41,949 bases of DNA from Inquilinus limosus (GTDB taxonomy: Bacteria > Pseudomonadota > Alphaproteobacteria > DSM-16000 > Inquilinaceae). Positions 33,899-41,949 of the stretch are shown piece after piece. The notes under the pieces are model-generated. The model had not been told where the DNA came from. It did no database searches and saw nothing but the letters and a program-made list of their open reading frames with translations. The stretch's first letter is position 1. The number at the start of each line of letters is the position of its first letter. The position numbers and the translations under genes were made by a program. The stretch covers positions 1 through 41,949 of the forward strand of contig NZ_NHON01000054.1 in NCBI RefSeq assembly GCF_002195995.1, written 5' to 3'.

Positions 33899-34908
33899 CC
33901 CAGAGACCCGCGGCGCAGCAGCAGCATGAAGGCCGGCGCCCCGACCAGGGCGGTGAGGATGCCCAGCGGGATCTCCGCCGCCGTCACCGATCGCGCCAGG
34001 TCGTCGATCAGCAGCAGGTAGCAGGCGCCGAGCGACAGGGTCGCCGGCAAAAGCTTGCGGAAATCCGGTCCGACCAGGATCCGGGCGAAATGCGGGATCA
34101 CCAGCCCGACCCAGCCGATGATGCCGCTGATGGCGACGGTGGAGGCGGCGATCAGCGTCGCCAGCAGGACGACGACGGCGCGCAGCCGCCCGGCCTCGAC
34201 GCCCAGGATGCGGGCCTGCTCGTCACCCATCGCCAGGAGGTTGATGCGCCAGCGCAGCAGCAGCAGGATCGCGGCGGACGGCACGGCCACCGTGGCGACC
34301 CCGGCGATGTCGGCCATCGACACCGAGGACAGGGAGCCGAGCAGCCAGAACTCGATCACCGGCAGCTTCGAGTTCGGGTCGGCGACGTATTTCAGCAGCG
34401 ACAGCAGTGCGGTGAACAGCGACCCGACGATCACCCCGGCCAGCACCAGGACCAGGGTGGAGCCGGCGCGGTACATCCGGCCCATGAGGAAGCACAAGGT
34501 CACGGCGCCGAGGCCGAAGGCGAAGGCGCAGAGCTGGACGGCATAGCGCTGCTGGAACAGCAGGATGGCGATGGCGGCGCCGAAGCCGGCCCCGGCCGAG
34601 ACGCCGAGGGTGAAGGGCGACACCAGCGGGTTGCGGAACACGCCCTGGTAGCAGGCGCCCGACATCGCCAGCCCGCCGCCGACGAGCATGGCGGCGACCA
34701 CGCGGGGCAGGCGCACATCCAGCACCACCGACCCGACCACGGCCGGCCAGTCCGGCGTCATTGGCAGGATCTGCGCCGCGATCACCCGGATCACGGTCAG
34801 CGGCGGCACCGGATAGCGGCCGACCAGGAAGGACAGGAGGAAGGCGGCGACCGGCAGCACCACCAGCAGCAGCGCCGTCAGCCGGATCGAAGCCCGCGAG
34901 CGGGTCAC
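33889..34908 (-). CDS. ABC transporter permease, FecCD/BtuC/MolB type
   Basis: 339-residue inner-membrane protein with about ten spans. Hallmarks are DVRLPRVVAAMLVGGGLAMSGACYQGVFRNPLVSPFTLGVSAGAGFG, the DVRLPR...A..VG..LA..G...Q...RNPLA.P..LG...GA block of this family, and the late GIIGWVGLVIPHFARILVGPD (coupling helix). The GTG start (34908) directly follows the binding-protein stop codon. It pairs with the ATPase gene downstream. Confidence 0.92.
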   Translation of the reverse strand: MTRSRASIRLTALLLVVLPVAAFLLSFLVGRYPVPPLTVIRVIAAQILPMTPDWPAVVGSVVLDVRLPRVVAAMLVGGGLAMSGACYQGVFRNPLVSPFTLGVSAGAGFGAAIAILLFQQRYAVQLCAFAFGLGAVTLCFLMGRMYRAGSTLVLVLAGVIVGSLFTALLSLLKYVADPNSKLPVIEFWLLGSLSSVSMADIAGVATVAVPSAAILLLLRWRINLLAMGDEQARILGVEAGRLRAVVVLLATLIAASTVAISGIIGWVGLVIPHFARILVGPDFRKLLPATLSLGACYLLLIDDLARSVTAAEIPLGILTALVGAPAFMLLLRRGSLGWA

Positions 34909-35985
34909 TTAATTGGGGCCGGTGTAGGGCTGGCCGTAGAAGCGCTGGTAATAGGCATCCGCCTCGGCCTGCATGTCGATGTCGGCGAAGCGGTCGGGAT
35001 ACAGCTTCTTGGCCATCCACAGCTCGCCCAGCGCCAGCGCCTCGGGCAGCGGATAGCCCCAGGGCTTGACGTATTCCGGGGTGATGTAGATGCGGCCGGA
35101 CTTCACGGCGTCGACCTGCTGCCAGGCGCCGCCCTGGCGGATCTGGTCGGCGACCGGGGCATAGCGGTCCTGCACGAAGATCACCTGCGGGTTCCAGGCC
35201 AGGATGTCCTCCATCGACACCTTGGTGGCGCCGCGCACCCCGGCGGCGACGTTGACGCCGCCCGACCGGGCCATGATGACGCCGGTGTACTTGCCCGAGC
35301 CATAGGTGTTCAGGTCCGGATTGGCCATGTACAGGCGGATGCGGTCGGCCGCGGCGATCCCGGCCACCCGGTCCTCCACCTGCTTGCGCCGGGTGAAGGC
35401 GTAGTCGATCAGCGCGTCGGCGCGGTCGGCCTTGCCGACGATCCGGCCGATCAGCTTCACTCCGGCCTTCAGCCCCTCGGCATAGGCGAAATCGTCATCG
35501 GCGAAGGTCGGGTTCAGCTTCGGCGCCTCGACGCCCTCGCCCTGCGACAGCGAGATGGCGACCACCGGGATGCCGGCGCGGCTGATCTGGTCGATCATCG
35601 CCGCCGGGGCGTAGTTGGTGACGAAGACGACGTCGGGCTTCAGCGTCAGCAGCTCCTCGACATTCACCATCGACAGGTCGCCGGGGGTGGGCAGGCCCTT
35701 CAGCTCCGGCGCGTATTTGTCCAGGCCGGGGATCAGGCTGGGCCAGCTGCGCAGCACGCCGACGATGCGGTCGGCGGCGCCCAGCTCGACCAGGATGTCC
35801 AGCGTCTGGTGCTGCAGCACGACGATGCGCCGGACATCGGCCGGCAGGGTGACGCTGCGGTTCAGCTGGTCGGTCACCGTCACCGTCTCGGCCGCCAGGG
35901 CCGGGGCCGGCGGCTGCGCCAGCAGCCAAGCCGCACACAGCAGCGCCAGCGCGCCGCTCAGACCACGATGCCAGGATGTAATCAT
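34909..35985 (-). CDS. ABC transporter periplasmic binding protein, class III (iron-chelate/molybdate fold)
   Basis: 358-residue binding protein with a Sec signal peptide (about residues 1-32, cleaved after ALAA). The mature part opens TVTVTDQLNRSVTLPADVRRIVVLQHQTLDILVELGAADRIVGV, has TLKPDVVFV and the inter-lobe helix, and KVSMEDILAWNPQVIFVQDR, of the PeriBP class III fold shared by siderophore, haem, B12 and MolA-type molybdate/tungstate receptors. ATG 35985 has a G-rich site (GGGGG) just upstream; the in-frame start at 36033 would place the dyad at 36039-36062 only 6 bp away. Ligand assignment to molybdate rests on context, not on binding residues. Confidence 0.85.
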   Translation of the reverse strand: MITSWHRGLSGALALLCAAWLLAQPPAPALAAETVTVTDQLNRSVTLPADVRRIVVLQHQTLDILVELGAADRIVGVLRSWPSLIPGLDKYAPELKGLPTPGDLSMVNVEELLTLKPDVVFVTNYAPAAMIDQISRAGIPVVAISLSQGEGVEAPKLNPTFADDDFAYAEGLKAGVKLIGRIVGKADRADALIDYAFTRRKQVEDRVAGIAAADRIRLYMANPDLNTYGSGKYTGVIMARSGGVNVAAGVRGATKVSMEDILAWNPQVIFVQDRYAPVADQIRQGGAWQQVDAVKSGRIYITPEYVKPWGYPLPEALALGELWMAKKLYPDRFADIDMQAEADAYYQRFYGQPYTGPN

Positions 35986-36038
35986 CTGCCCCCGGAGACC
36001 CTGTTTTGCCGTGATTCTGCCGGCGCGTCGCATGCTGC

Positions 36039-36062
36039 CGCTATATGGGAGCGTATATATCG
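36039..36062 (-). promoter_or_regulatory. ModE-box-like dyad upstream of the type II importer operon
   Basis: CGCTATAT (36039-36046), 8 bp spacer, ATATATCG (36055-36062); 7 of 8 pairs match. The arrangement CGNTATAT..N..ATATNNCG is close to ModE/Mo-box operators as I remember them (CGNTATATA-N6-TATATNNCG). It is the most AT-rich spot in a wide region and lies 54 bp before the binding-protein start. A ModE-type repressor bound to molybdate would block this operon. Confidence 0.55.
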
Positions 36063-36103
36063 ATCGGGGCGGGGCGGCAACGCCGCTGGTCGGAGGAGGG
36101 CGG

Positions 36104-36877
36104 TCAGCCCCCGGCGGCCAGCGCGACCGGGGTGAAGCCGGCCCGGCGCAGCAGCGCCTGGCCGTCCAGCGACAGCAGGAACAGGGCGAAGCGGGCGGCG
36201 GCCGGGACGCCGCCGGCCAGCAGCGTCAGGCCGTATTCCGGGCCGACCACAAGCTCCGGCGGCAGGTCGATGATGGTGAGGTCTGCATGCGCCGCGGCCA
36301 GCGGCCGCAGCCCGGTGGCATAGCCCAGGAAGATGTCGGCCTCGCCCTCGGCCAGGGCCTTCGCGATCGGGCTGTAGGGGGCCGCCGCCTGCGCGTTCGG
36401 CGGCGGCTCGGCCCCGCCGACCAGCTGCAGGGCCTTGGCGTCGAGGGTCGCGAAGGCGCCCGGCCGTAGCCGGTCGGCGCGGCGGAAGATCGCCCAGGCA
36501 TAGTCGCCCGACGGGTCCTTCAGCGGCGTCGAGGTGCCGAGGCGGATGGCCGGGTCCAGCATCCGGTCCAGGAGGTCGGCGCTGCCGGCCGCCGCGACCC
36601 GGCGATGGACCACGGCGACCATGGCGTTGCGGGCGAACAGCACCGGCGGTCCGGCCAGGCCGGCCGCCGCCAGCCGCGCCGGGTGGCCGAGATCGGCCGA
36701 CAGGAACAGGTCGGGCCGGTCGCCGGCCTTGATCCGCTCGCGCAGCAGCCCGGCGGGGCCGTGCCGGGTGTCGACCGCGACGCCCGTCGCCGCGGTGAAG
36801 GCGGCGGCCAGCGCCGGCAGGGCGACGCGCAGGCTGCCGGCGGCATAGACCGAGATCCGGTCGGGGGCGTTGGTCAT
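36104..36877 (-). CDS. ModA-like molybdate-binding-fold protein without signal peptide
   Basis: 257-residue type II periplasmic-binding fold. The start ISVYAAGSLRVALPALAAAFTAATG and GPAGLLRERIKAGDRPDLFLSADLGHPARLAAAG are strongly ModA-like; later AMVAVVHR, IRLGTSTPLKDPSGDYAWAIFRR and EADIFLGYATG match too. However, ATG 36877 is fixed by a GGAGGA ribosome-binding site 8 nt upstream and there is no signal peptide before the first beta strand, so the protein should be cytoplasmic. It precedes the type II importer operon on the same strand. It could buffer or sense molybdate/tungstate inside the cell. Confidence 0.75.
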   Translation of the reverse strand: MTNAPDRISVYAAGSLRVALPALAAAFTAATGVAVDTRHGPAGLLRERIKAGDRPDLFLSADLGHPARLAAAGLAGPPVLFARNAMVAVVHRRVAAAGSADLLDRMLDPAIRLGTSTPLKDPSGDYAWAIFRRADRLRPGAFATLDAKALQLVGGAEPPPNAQAAAPYSPIAKALAEGEADIFLGYATGLRPLAAAHADLTIIDLPPELVVGPEYGLTLLAGGVPAAARFALFLLSLDGQALLRRAGFTPVALAAGG

Positions 36878-36949
36878 CGGCGGGTCCTCCTGCAGCGGTG
36901 GCGACTGTGCCGCCGCCCGGTCCGGGAGTCCACCCAGGCTTCGGCCGGC

Positions 36950-37789
36950 CTACCGTGCCATGGCCAGCACGCGCCGGGCCCGCTCCACGATCGGCGCGTC
37001 GACGAAGCTGCCGTCGACCATGTAGGCGCCCTTGCCCTCGCGCTGCGCCGCCGCGTCGGCCTCGATCACCTTGCGGGCCCAGGCCAGCTCTTCCTCGGAC
37101 GGGGCGAAGGCCTGGTTCAGGATCGGCACCACGGCGGGGTGGATGCAGCTGGCGCCGTCGAAGCCAAAGGCGCGGGCCTCGCGCGCCGCGGCGGTCATCC
37201 CCTCGATGTCGCGGAAATCGGCGACCGAGCGCAGCAAGCCGTAGGAGCGCAGCCCCGCCGCCTTGGCGGCGTAGTGCAGCAGCAGCTTCGGCAGCCGCAG
37301 CGTCTCCGGCGTCGGCAGGGCGCCGGTGGCGGTGGCGAAATCCTCCCCGCCGAGGGCGAGGGCGACGACGCGCGGGGCCGCGGCGATGGCGCGGGCGTCC
37401 AGCAGCGCCGCCGGATCCTCGATCAGCGGGATGAGCTCCATCGGCGACCGGCCGAGCTTCCTCTCGATCGGCTCCAGCCGGCCGACCAGCTCCGCCAGCT
37501 CCGCCGCGGCGGCGGCCTTGGCCACCATCAGCCCCGTGGCGCCGGCGCGGCAGGCGGCCTCAGCGTCGAGGAAGCGCAGCTCCGGCTCGGCGTTGATCCG
37601 GACATGGAGCACGGCGCCGGATCGGCCGGCCTGGGCGACGCTACCCGCCAGCGCCTCCCGTGCCGCCGCCTTGCGCGACGGCGCGACCGCGTCCTCGAGG
37701 TCGAGGATCACGGCATCGGCGCCGCGGGTATGGGCCTTCTCGATGAAGCGCGGCTCGGAAGCCGGGACGTAGAGCAATGAGCGGATCAC
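36950..37789 (-). CDS. CitE-like/HpcH-HpaI family CoA-ester lyase
   Basis: 279-residue TIM-barrel lyase of the citrate-lyase beta subunit/malyl-CoA lyase class: MIRSLLYVPASEPRFIEKAHTRGADAVILDLEDAVAPSRK (Arg and Glu/Asp of the active site), VRINAEPE, ELIPLIEDPAALLDARAIAAA, GGEDFAT and GASCIHPAVVPILNQAF. Enzymes of this type cleave citramalyl-, malyl- or related acyl-CoA to acetyl-CoA or pyruvate. The GTG start at 37789 overlaps the CoA-transferase stop (GTGA), implying coupled expression: the transferase activates an acid that this lyase splits. Confidence 0.88.
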   Translation of the reverse strand: MIRSLLYVPASEPRFIEKAHTRGADAVILDLEDAVAPSRKAAAREALAGSVAQAGRSGAVLHVRINAEPELRFLDAEAACRAGATGLMVAKAAAAAELAELVGRLEPIERKLGRSPMELIPLIEDPAALLDARAIAAAPRVVALALGGEDFATATGALPTPETLRLPKLLLHYAAKAAGLRSYGLLRSVADFRDIEGMTAAAREARAFGFDGASCIHPAVVPILNQAFAPSEEELAWARKVIEADAAAQREGKGAYMVDGSFVDAPIVERARRVLAMAR

Positions 37790-39003
37790 GGGGCGTCTCC
37801 CTTGCGGGCCTGCGCGGCCCGGGCGATCTCGGCCTTCAGCTCCTCGGTGTGCTCGCCGAGGCCGGGGGCGGGGCGGCGCAGCCCGCCCGGCGTGCCGGAC
37901 AGCCGCGGCAGCACGGCGTGCATCGGCAGCGAGCCGTTGTCGGCATCCTCGACCTCGACGATCACGCCGCGCTCGCGGAAATGCGGGTCGGCGGCGATGT
38001 CGGCGATGTCGTAGACCGGCCCGACCGTCGCCCCGGCGTCGCGCATCACCTGCAGCGCCGTCTCGCGGTCGCGCTCGGCGAACCAGGCGCCGACGGCCTG
38101 ATCGACCAGGTCGCGGTGCTTGACCCGCGCGGCGTTGCTGGAGAAGCGCGGGTCGGTCTTCATGTCCGGCCGGCCGATGATGTCGAAGATGCGCATCGCG
38201 ATCACCTGCATCGACCCGGACAGCGCGACATAGTGGCCGTCGCCGCAGCGATAGACGTTGCGCGGGGACGAGGTGTTGGACGCGCTGCCGGTGCGCTGCT
38301 TGACCTTGCCGGTGACGCGGTGGATCGCGGCCTCGGGGCCCAGCACGGCGAAGATCGGCTCCAGCAGCGACAGGTCGATCACCTGGCCCCGCGACAGGCC
38401 TTTCTCGCGGGCCAGCAGCGCCATGGTCACGGCCTGCGCCCCGGTCATGCCGGAGATCATGTCGGCCAGCGCCAGCGGCGGCAGCACCGGCTCGCGGTCG
38501 GGGAAACCGGTGCGGGCGGCGAAGCCGCTCATCGCCTCGACCAGCGTGCCGAAGCCCGGATAGGCGGCATAGGGTCCGGTCTGGCCGAAGCCGGAGATGC
38601 GGACCACGATCAGGTCGGGGTTGAGCTCCAGCAGCCGCTCCGGCGCGATGCCCATGGATTCGAGCGTGCCGGGGCGGAAATTCTCGATGAAGACATCGGC
38701 CGTCTGCACCAGCGCCAGCAGCGCGTCCATGTCGGCCGCCTCGCGCAGGTTCAGGACCATCGAGCGCTTGTTGCGGGCATAGACCTTCCAGTGCAGCGAC
38801 TGGCCGTCATCGGTCCAGTCGCGGAGCGGGTCGCCCTGGGGCGGCTCGATCTTGACCACGTCGGCGCCGAAATCGGCAAGCTGCAGCGACAGCATGTTGC
38901 CGGCGACCAGGCGGGACAGGTCGAGGACGCGCACGCCGGACAGGGGGCCCTGCAGCGTCGGGTCGAAGCGGATCGGCTGTTCGGTCATCGGCGTCTCGTT
39001 CAC
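37786..39003 (-). CDS. Class III (CaiB/BaiF, FrcA-like) CoA-transferase
   Basis: 405-residue CoA-transferase. Evidence: GPLSGVRVLDLSRLVAGNMLSLQLADFGADVVKIEPPQGDPLRDW, YARNKRSMVLNLR, FIENFRPGTLESMGI, LALADMISGMTGAQAVTMALLARE with the catalytic Asp (LADM), and DPRFSSNAARVKHRDLV. It moves CoA between short-chain dicarboxylic or hydroxy acids. Overlaps on both sides (4 bp) show it is inside one operon with the ABC genes and the lyase. Confidence 0.9.
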   Translation of the reverse strand: MNETPMTEQPIRFDPTLQGPLSGVRVLDLSRLVAGNMLSLQLADFGADVVKIEPPQGDPLRDWTDDGQSLHWKVYARNKRSMVLNLREAADMDALLALVQTADVFIENFRPGTLESMGIAPERLLELNPDLIVVRISGFGQTGPYAAYPGFGTLVEAMSGFAARTGFPDREPVLPPLALADMISGMTGAQAVTMALLAREKGLSRGQVIDLSLLEPIFAVLGPEAAIHRVTGKVKQRTGSASNTSSPRNVYRCGDGHYVALSGSMQVIAMRIFDIIGRPDMKTDPRFSSNAARVKHRDLVDQAVGAWFAERDRETALQVMRDAGATVGPVYDIADIAADPHFRERGVIVEVEDADNGSLPMHAVLPRLSGTPGGLRRPAPGLGEHTEELKAEIARAAQARKGDAP

Positions 39004-40076
39004 GGAGCTTCGGGGCCGGCGGCGAAGATCGCCGCGGCCTCGGGCGGGATGCGGACGAAGGCGGTCCGCGCCTCGACCGCCTGGCTGGTCTGGATGCGGA
39101 AGGTGGTGCCGCCGCCGGCCACCTCATACTGGTACACCGGGCCCAGATAGGTGCCGTGCGCGACCTCGACCGGGATGGCGTTCTCGCCCGGCCCGTCGAC
39201 CAGCTCGATCCGCTCGGGGCGGACGGCGACGACCAGGCTGCCGTCGCCGGCCGGGCTTCCCGCCGGCACGGTCAGGCGGCTTCCGTCGCGCAGTTCCACC
39301 GTGGCCCGTCCGTTCGCCTCTCCCACCATCCGTCCGGACAGGAAGTTGGAGGAGCCGATGAAGTCGGCCACGAAGGCGTCGGCCGGGCGCTCATAGATCT
39401 CCTTCGGCGTGCCGAGCTGGCGCAGATGCCCCATGCTCATCACCGCGATGCGGTCGGACACGGCCAGCGCCTCCGACTGGTCATGGGTGACGTAGATGGT
39501 AGTGACGTGCAGCCGCTCCTGCAGCTCCCGCAGCCACACCCGGGCGCGCTCGCGCAGCTTGGCGTCCAGGTTCGACAGCGGCTCGTCCAGCAGCAGCAGG
39601 CGGGGCCGGTAGACCAGCGCCCGGGCCAGTGCCACGCGCTGCTGCTGGCCGCCGGACAGCTCGAACGGATAGCGCTCGGCATAGCGCGTCATCTCGACCA
39701 GCGACAGCACCTCGCGGATCCGCTCGTCGCGCTCGGCCCGGCCGATCTTCCGCAGCTTCAGCGGGAAGGCCAGGTTCTCCGCCACAGTCTTGTGCGGCCA
39801 CAGGGCGTAGCTCTGGAATACCAGGCCGATGTCGCGCCGCTCCGGCGGGACGAAGACGCCGCGGCCGCCGTCGAACAGCACCGCGTCGCCGATCCGGATG
39901 GTGCCGGAGGTGGCGTGGTTCAGCCCGGCGACCGAGAACAGGGTCGTCGACTTGCCGCAGCCGGAGGGGCCGAGGAAGGTCAGGAACTCTCCCGCCGCGA
40001 CATGGATCGAGATGTCGTTGACCGCGGTGACGTCGCCGTAGCGGATGGTCAGGCGGTCCAGGACCAGGTCAGCCAT
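39000..40076 (-). CDS. ABC transporter ATP-binding protein, FbpC/PotA type
   Basis: 358-residue ATPase with regulatory TOBE tail. Walker A GPSGCGKST, Q-loop VFQSYALWPHKTVAENLAFPLKLR, signature LSGGQQQRVALARALVYRP, Walker B LLLLDEPLSNLD, switch YVTHDQSEAL, and TOBE near 285-350 (LVVAVRPERIEL). Family members move Fe3+, polyamines, phosphonates or organic acids. It overlaps the permease by 8 bp and the transferase by 4 bp. Confidence 0.92.
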   Translation of the reverse strand: MADLVLDRLTIRYGDVTAVNDISIHVAAGEFLTFLGPSGCGKSTTLFSVAGLNHATSGTIRIGDAVLFDGGRGVFVPPERRDIGLVFQSYALWPHKTVAENLAFPLKLRKIGRAERDERIREVLSLVEMTRYAERYPFELSGGQQQRVALARALVYRPRLLLLDEPLSNLDAKLRERARVWLRELQERLHVTTIYVTHDQSEALAVSDRIAVMSMGHLRQLGTPKEIYERPADAFVADFIGSSNFLSGRMVGEANGRATVELRDGSRLTVPAGSPAGDGSLVVAVRPERIELVDGPGENAIPVEVAHGTYLGPVYQYEVAGGGTTFRIQTSQAVEARTAFVRIPPEAAAIFAAGPEAP

Positions 40077-41787
40077 AGATCTTTGCTCCGAAAACCGGGC
40101 GGGCGAGCAGGACGAAGGCGGCGGTGATCACGATCTGGATCGTCGCCAGCGCCGCCACCGGGCCGTTGTCGCCCTGGGCCGCGAGCTGAAGCATCGTGGT
40201 GCCGATGATCTCCGACCCCGGCTGGAACAGGAACACGGCGGTGACGTATTCCTTGAAGAAGTGGATGAACAGCAGCGCGAAGCAGGAGAACAGCGCCGGC
40301 TTCAGGATCGGCAGCACGATCCGCGTCACCGTCGTCCACCAGTCGGCGCCGGCGCTGCGGGCGCCGCGGTCCAGCTCCTCGCCGATCTGGGCCAGGGCCG
40401 GCGCGATGGCGCCGAAGCCGACCGGGATGTAGCGCAGGATGAAGGCGACCATCAGGATGCCGATGGTGCCCCGGATCATGTCGAGGCCCGGGACCCAGAC
40501 CACGGCATAGAAGAAGCCGAGGCCGGCGATGATGCCCGGCAGCGCCCGCGGGAACAGGGCGATGTATTCCAGCGCCCGGGCGTAGCGGAACTCCGACCGG
40601 CGGGCGACCAGCGCGATCACGGCGATGAAGAAGGTGCCGATCAGGCCGCCGACCAGGGCGATGACCACCGAGTTGACGATCGACCGGACATAGGTCTCCG
40701 ACGCGAAGACGGTGGCGAAGTTCGCCGTGGTCACCAGCTTCCAGAACGGGATCAGCGGCGTCAGGAAGCTGACGCCCGACCGCATCACGATGCCGGCGAA
40801 CACCGCGACGATGGTCAGCAGCACATAGGCCAGGACGGCGGCGAAGGCGATCCAGCGCCAGGGGCCGAGGTCCAGCGTCGACGGCCGGCTGGCCTTGCCG
40901 CGCACGGTGACGAAGCGGCCGCTGCCCTTCATCAGCGCGCCCTGCAGCCAGACCAGGCCGGCCACGATCAGCAGCAGGATCACGGCCGCCGCGCCGACGA
41001 TGCCGTAATCCGGCCGCACCGCGGCGTTGATGCCGTTGTTGTAGAGGAAGGTGGTGACCGTGTTCAGGCCGCCGGGCGCGCCGAACAGCAGCGGGATCGC
41101 CAGCATCTCGATCCCGATCACGAAGTTGAGCACGCTGGAATAGATCATCGCCGGCCGCATCATCGGCACGGTGACCGAGAACAGGGCCCGGAACGGCCCG
41201 GCGCCGGCGGAGCGCGCGGCATCCTCCAGCTGCGGGTCGGCCTTGGTCACGGCGCCGAGGCACATCAGGTAGGACAGCGGCGCCTGGCTGAGGCCGGCGA
41301 CGATACCCATCCCGGCGATCGAGTACAGGTTCCACGGCACGACGCCGAACCAGCTCTTCATCGCCAGCGAGATGTAGCCGGACGGGCCGTACATGGTCAG
41401 CCAGCCGAAGGCGATGACCAGGTTCGACACGAACAGCGGCCAGATTAGGATCTCGCCGATCCAGGTGCGGCCGGGCAGGTTGGTGCGCCCGACCACCACC
41501 GCCATGACCGACCCGAACAGCTGCGCCACCACCATCGTCAGCACGGCGAACATCAGCGTGTTGCCGAAGATGCCGAGGATGGTCGGGTCGCCGAAGAGGC
41601 GCTGGAAGTTGCCCAGCGTCGCCGTCGCCCCCTCGGCATAGAGCGGGCGGTCGAGGAAGGCCTGCGCCAGGATCGGCGCCAGCGGTCCGACCACCAGCAG
41701 GGTGGAGAGGATCGCGACGCCCCAGAAGATCAGGCGCGAGCGGTCCCAGCCGGGCCGCGCGGCCCGCTCGAGGGTCATGTCGGTCAT
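40069..41787 (-). CDS. Fused two-domain ABC permease, FbpB type
   Basis: 572-residue membrane protein with about twelve spans and two permease domains, as in FbpB of Fe3+ importers. EAA loops: GAVTKADPQLEDAARSAGAGPFRALFSVTVPMMRP in the first half and ALAQIGEELDRGARSAGADWWTTVTRIVLPILKP in the second. ATG 41787 follows CAGGA. It is the first complete gene of the operon in the window; the binding protein is probably just beyond the right edge. Confidence 0.9.
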   Translation of the reverse strand: MTDMTLERAARPGWDRSRLIFWGVAILSTLLVVGPLAPILAQAFLDRPLYAEGATATLGNFQRLFGDPTILGIFGNTLMFAVLTMVVAQLFGSVMAVVVGRTNLPGRTWIGEILIWPLFVSNLVIAFGWLTMYGPSGYISLAMKSWFGVVPWNLYSIAGMGIVAGLSQAPLSYLMCLGAVTKADPQLEDAARSAGAGPFRALFSVTVPMMRPAMIYSSVLNFVIGIEMLAIPLLFGAPGGLNTVTTFLYNNGINAAVRPDYGIVGAAAVILLLIVAGLVWLQGALMKGSGRFVTVRGKASRPSTLDLGPWRWIAFAAVLAYVLLTIVAVFAGIVMRSGVSFLTPLIPFWKLVTTANFATVFASETYVRSIVNSVVIALVGGLIGTFFIAVIALVARRSEFRYARALEYIALFPRALPGIIAGLGFFYAVVWVPGLDMIRGTIGILMVAFILRYIPVGFGAIAPALAQIGEELDRGARSAGADWWTTVTRIVLPILKPALFSCFALLFIHFFKEYVTAVFLFQPGSEIIGTTMLQLAAQGDNGPVAALATIQIVITAAFVLLARPVFGAKIYG

Positions 41788-41853
41788 GGGTCCTGTCCGA
41801 TGCATGGGCGCGGGAGTTCGTCAGGGGTGAGGGGCCGGAGCCACCCCCTCACC

Positions 41854-41949
41854 CGAAATCGCTCCGCGATTTCGACCTCTCCCCAAGGAGAGGTAAGAGG
41901 GCCGCAGCCTCGTTTCCCTCTCCCATGGGGAGAGGGAGGGGCGCGCCCC
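41854..41949. repeat. Palindromic intergenic repeat at the right edge
   Basis: Hairpins in a row: CGAAATCGC (41854-41862) pairs with GCGATTTCG (41866-41874); then CTCTCC/GGAGAG (41877-41892); then CCCTCTCCC (41916-41924) pairs with GGGAGAGGG (41928-41936). It is 67 bp upstream of the permease gene on the minus strand. This string of C/T- and G/A-rich hairpins is of a type dispersed in alphaproteobacterial intergenic regions, to my recollection. It may run beyond the window. Confidence 0.7.

Noticed and set aside
33119-35985. Reading the FecCD-type importer as a cobalamin (BtuFCD) transporter because of the nearby B12 genes
   Set aside because: No cobalamin riboswitch precedes it, no TonB receptor is adjacent, and the ModE-like dyad and ModA-like gene favour molybdate or tungstate.

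Overview
The window is uniformly GC-rich, densely packed and coding on both strands, with many 1-10 bp gene overlaps. The gene families (Tat/Sec exported solute-binding proteins, aerobic cobalamin gene cobF, class I NrdA with ATP-cones, mannitol 2-dehydrogenase, Opp-type and Fbp-type ABC importers) suggest a free-living, nutritionally versatile alphaproteobacterium, perhaps of the Rhodospirillales type. That placement is inference; no rRNA or other taxonomic marker is present. No tRNA, rRNA, CRISPR array, prophage or insertion sequence with a transposase was seen.

Layout. 1-327: a near-perfect 115 bp inverted repeat with a 97 bp spacer that contains a 42 bp tandem duplication. 308-3000: a VOC-fold protein, an OmpA-like outer-membrane protein and a DUF3137-like membrane protein. 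3072-7255: a LacI regulator divergent from an orphan Tat-exported sugar-binding protein, which is coupled to an unusual acyltransferase/alpha-toroid fusion. 7417-10168: a LysR regulator, an ArsR/AHSA1 pair from a probably leaderless promoter, a 63-codon gene whose start lies inside an RNA hairpin, and an acetoacetate-decarboxylase-like protein.

10264-19375 is a vitamin B12-linked block. nrdA (class I ribonucleotide reductase alpha) sits behind a candidate pair of NrdR boxes and a cobalamin riboswitch. A second cobalamin riboswitch on the minus strand precedes a Rieske oxygenase/reductase pair (glycine betaine monooxygenase-like, gbcA-gbcB), a small protein and cobF (precorrin-6A synthase). 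A mannitol 2-dehydrogenase lies between the two.

19376-33112 is a sugar-acid catabolic island: a GntR/FCD regulator, three mannonate-dehydratase-type enzymes of two unrelated folds (two UxuA-type, one ManD-type), an SDR dehydrogenase, a galactonate-dehydratase-like enolase-superfamily enzyme, an SMP-30 lactonase, and a complete family-5 (Opp/Dpp-type) ABC importer that probably brings in the substrate, perhaps a uronate-containing oligosaccharide. Four palindromic intergenic repeats lie in the window, three of them inside this island.

33119-36877 is a type II (BtuCD/FecCD-like) ABC importer with a ModA-like protein that lacks a signal peptide. A ModE-box-like dyad upstream suggests a molybdate/tungstate (MolABC-type) system rather than siderophore or B12 uptake. 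36950-41787 is a minus-strand operon of an Fbp/Pot-type ABC permease and ATPase followed by a class III CoA-transferase and a CitE-like lyase, suggesting import and CoA-dependent cleavage of an organic acid; its binding protein is not in the window. The right edge carries another palindromic intergenic repeat.
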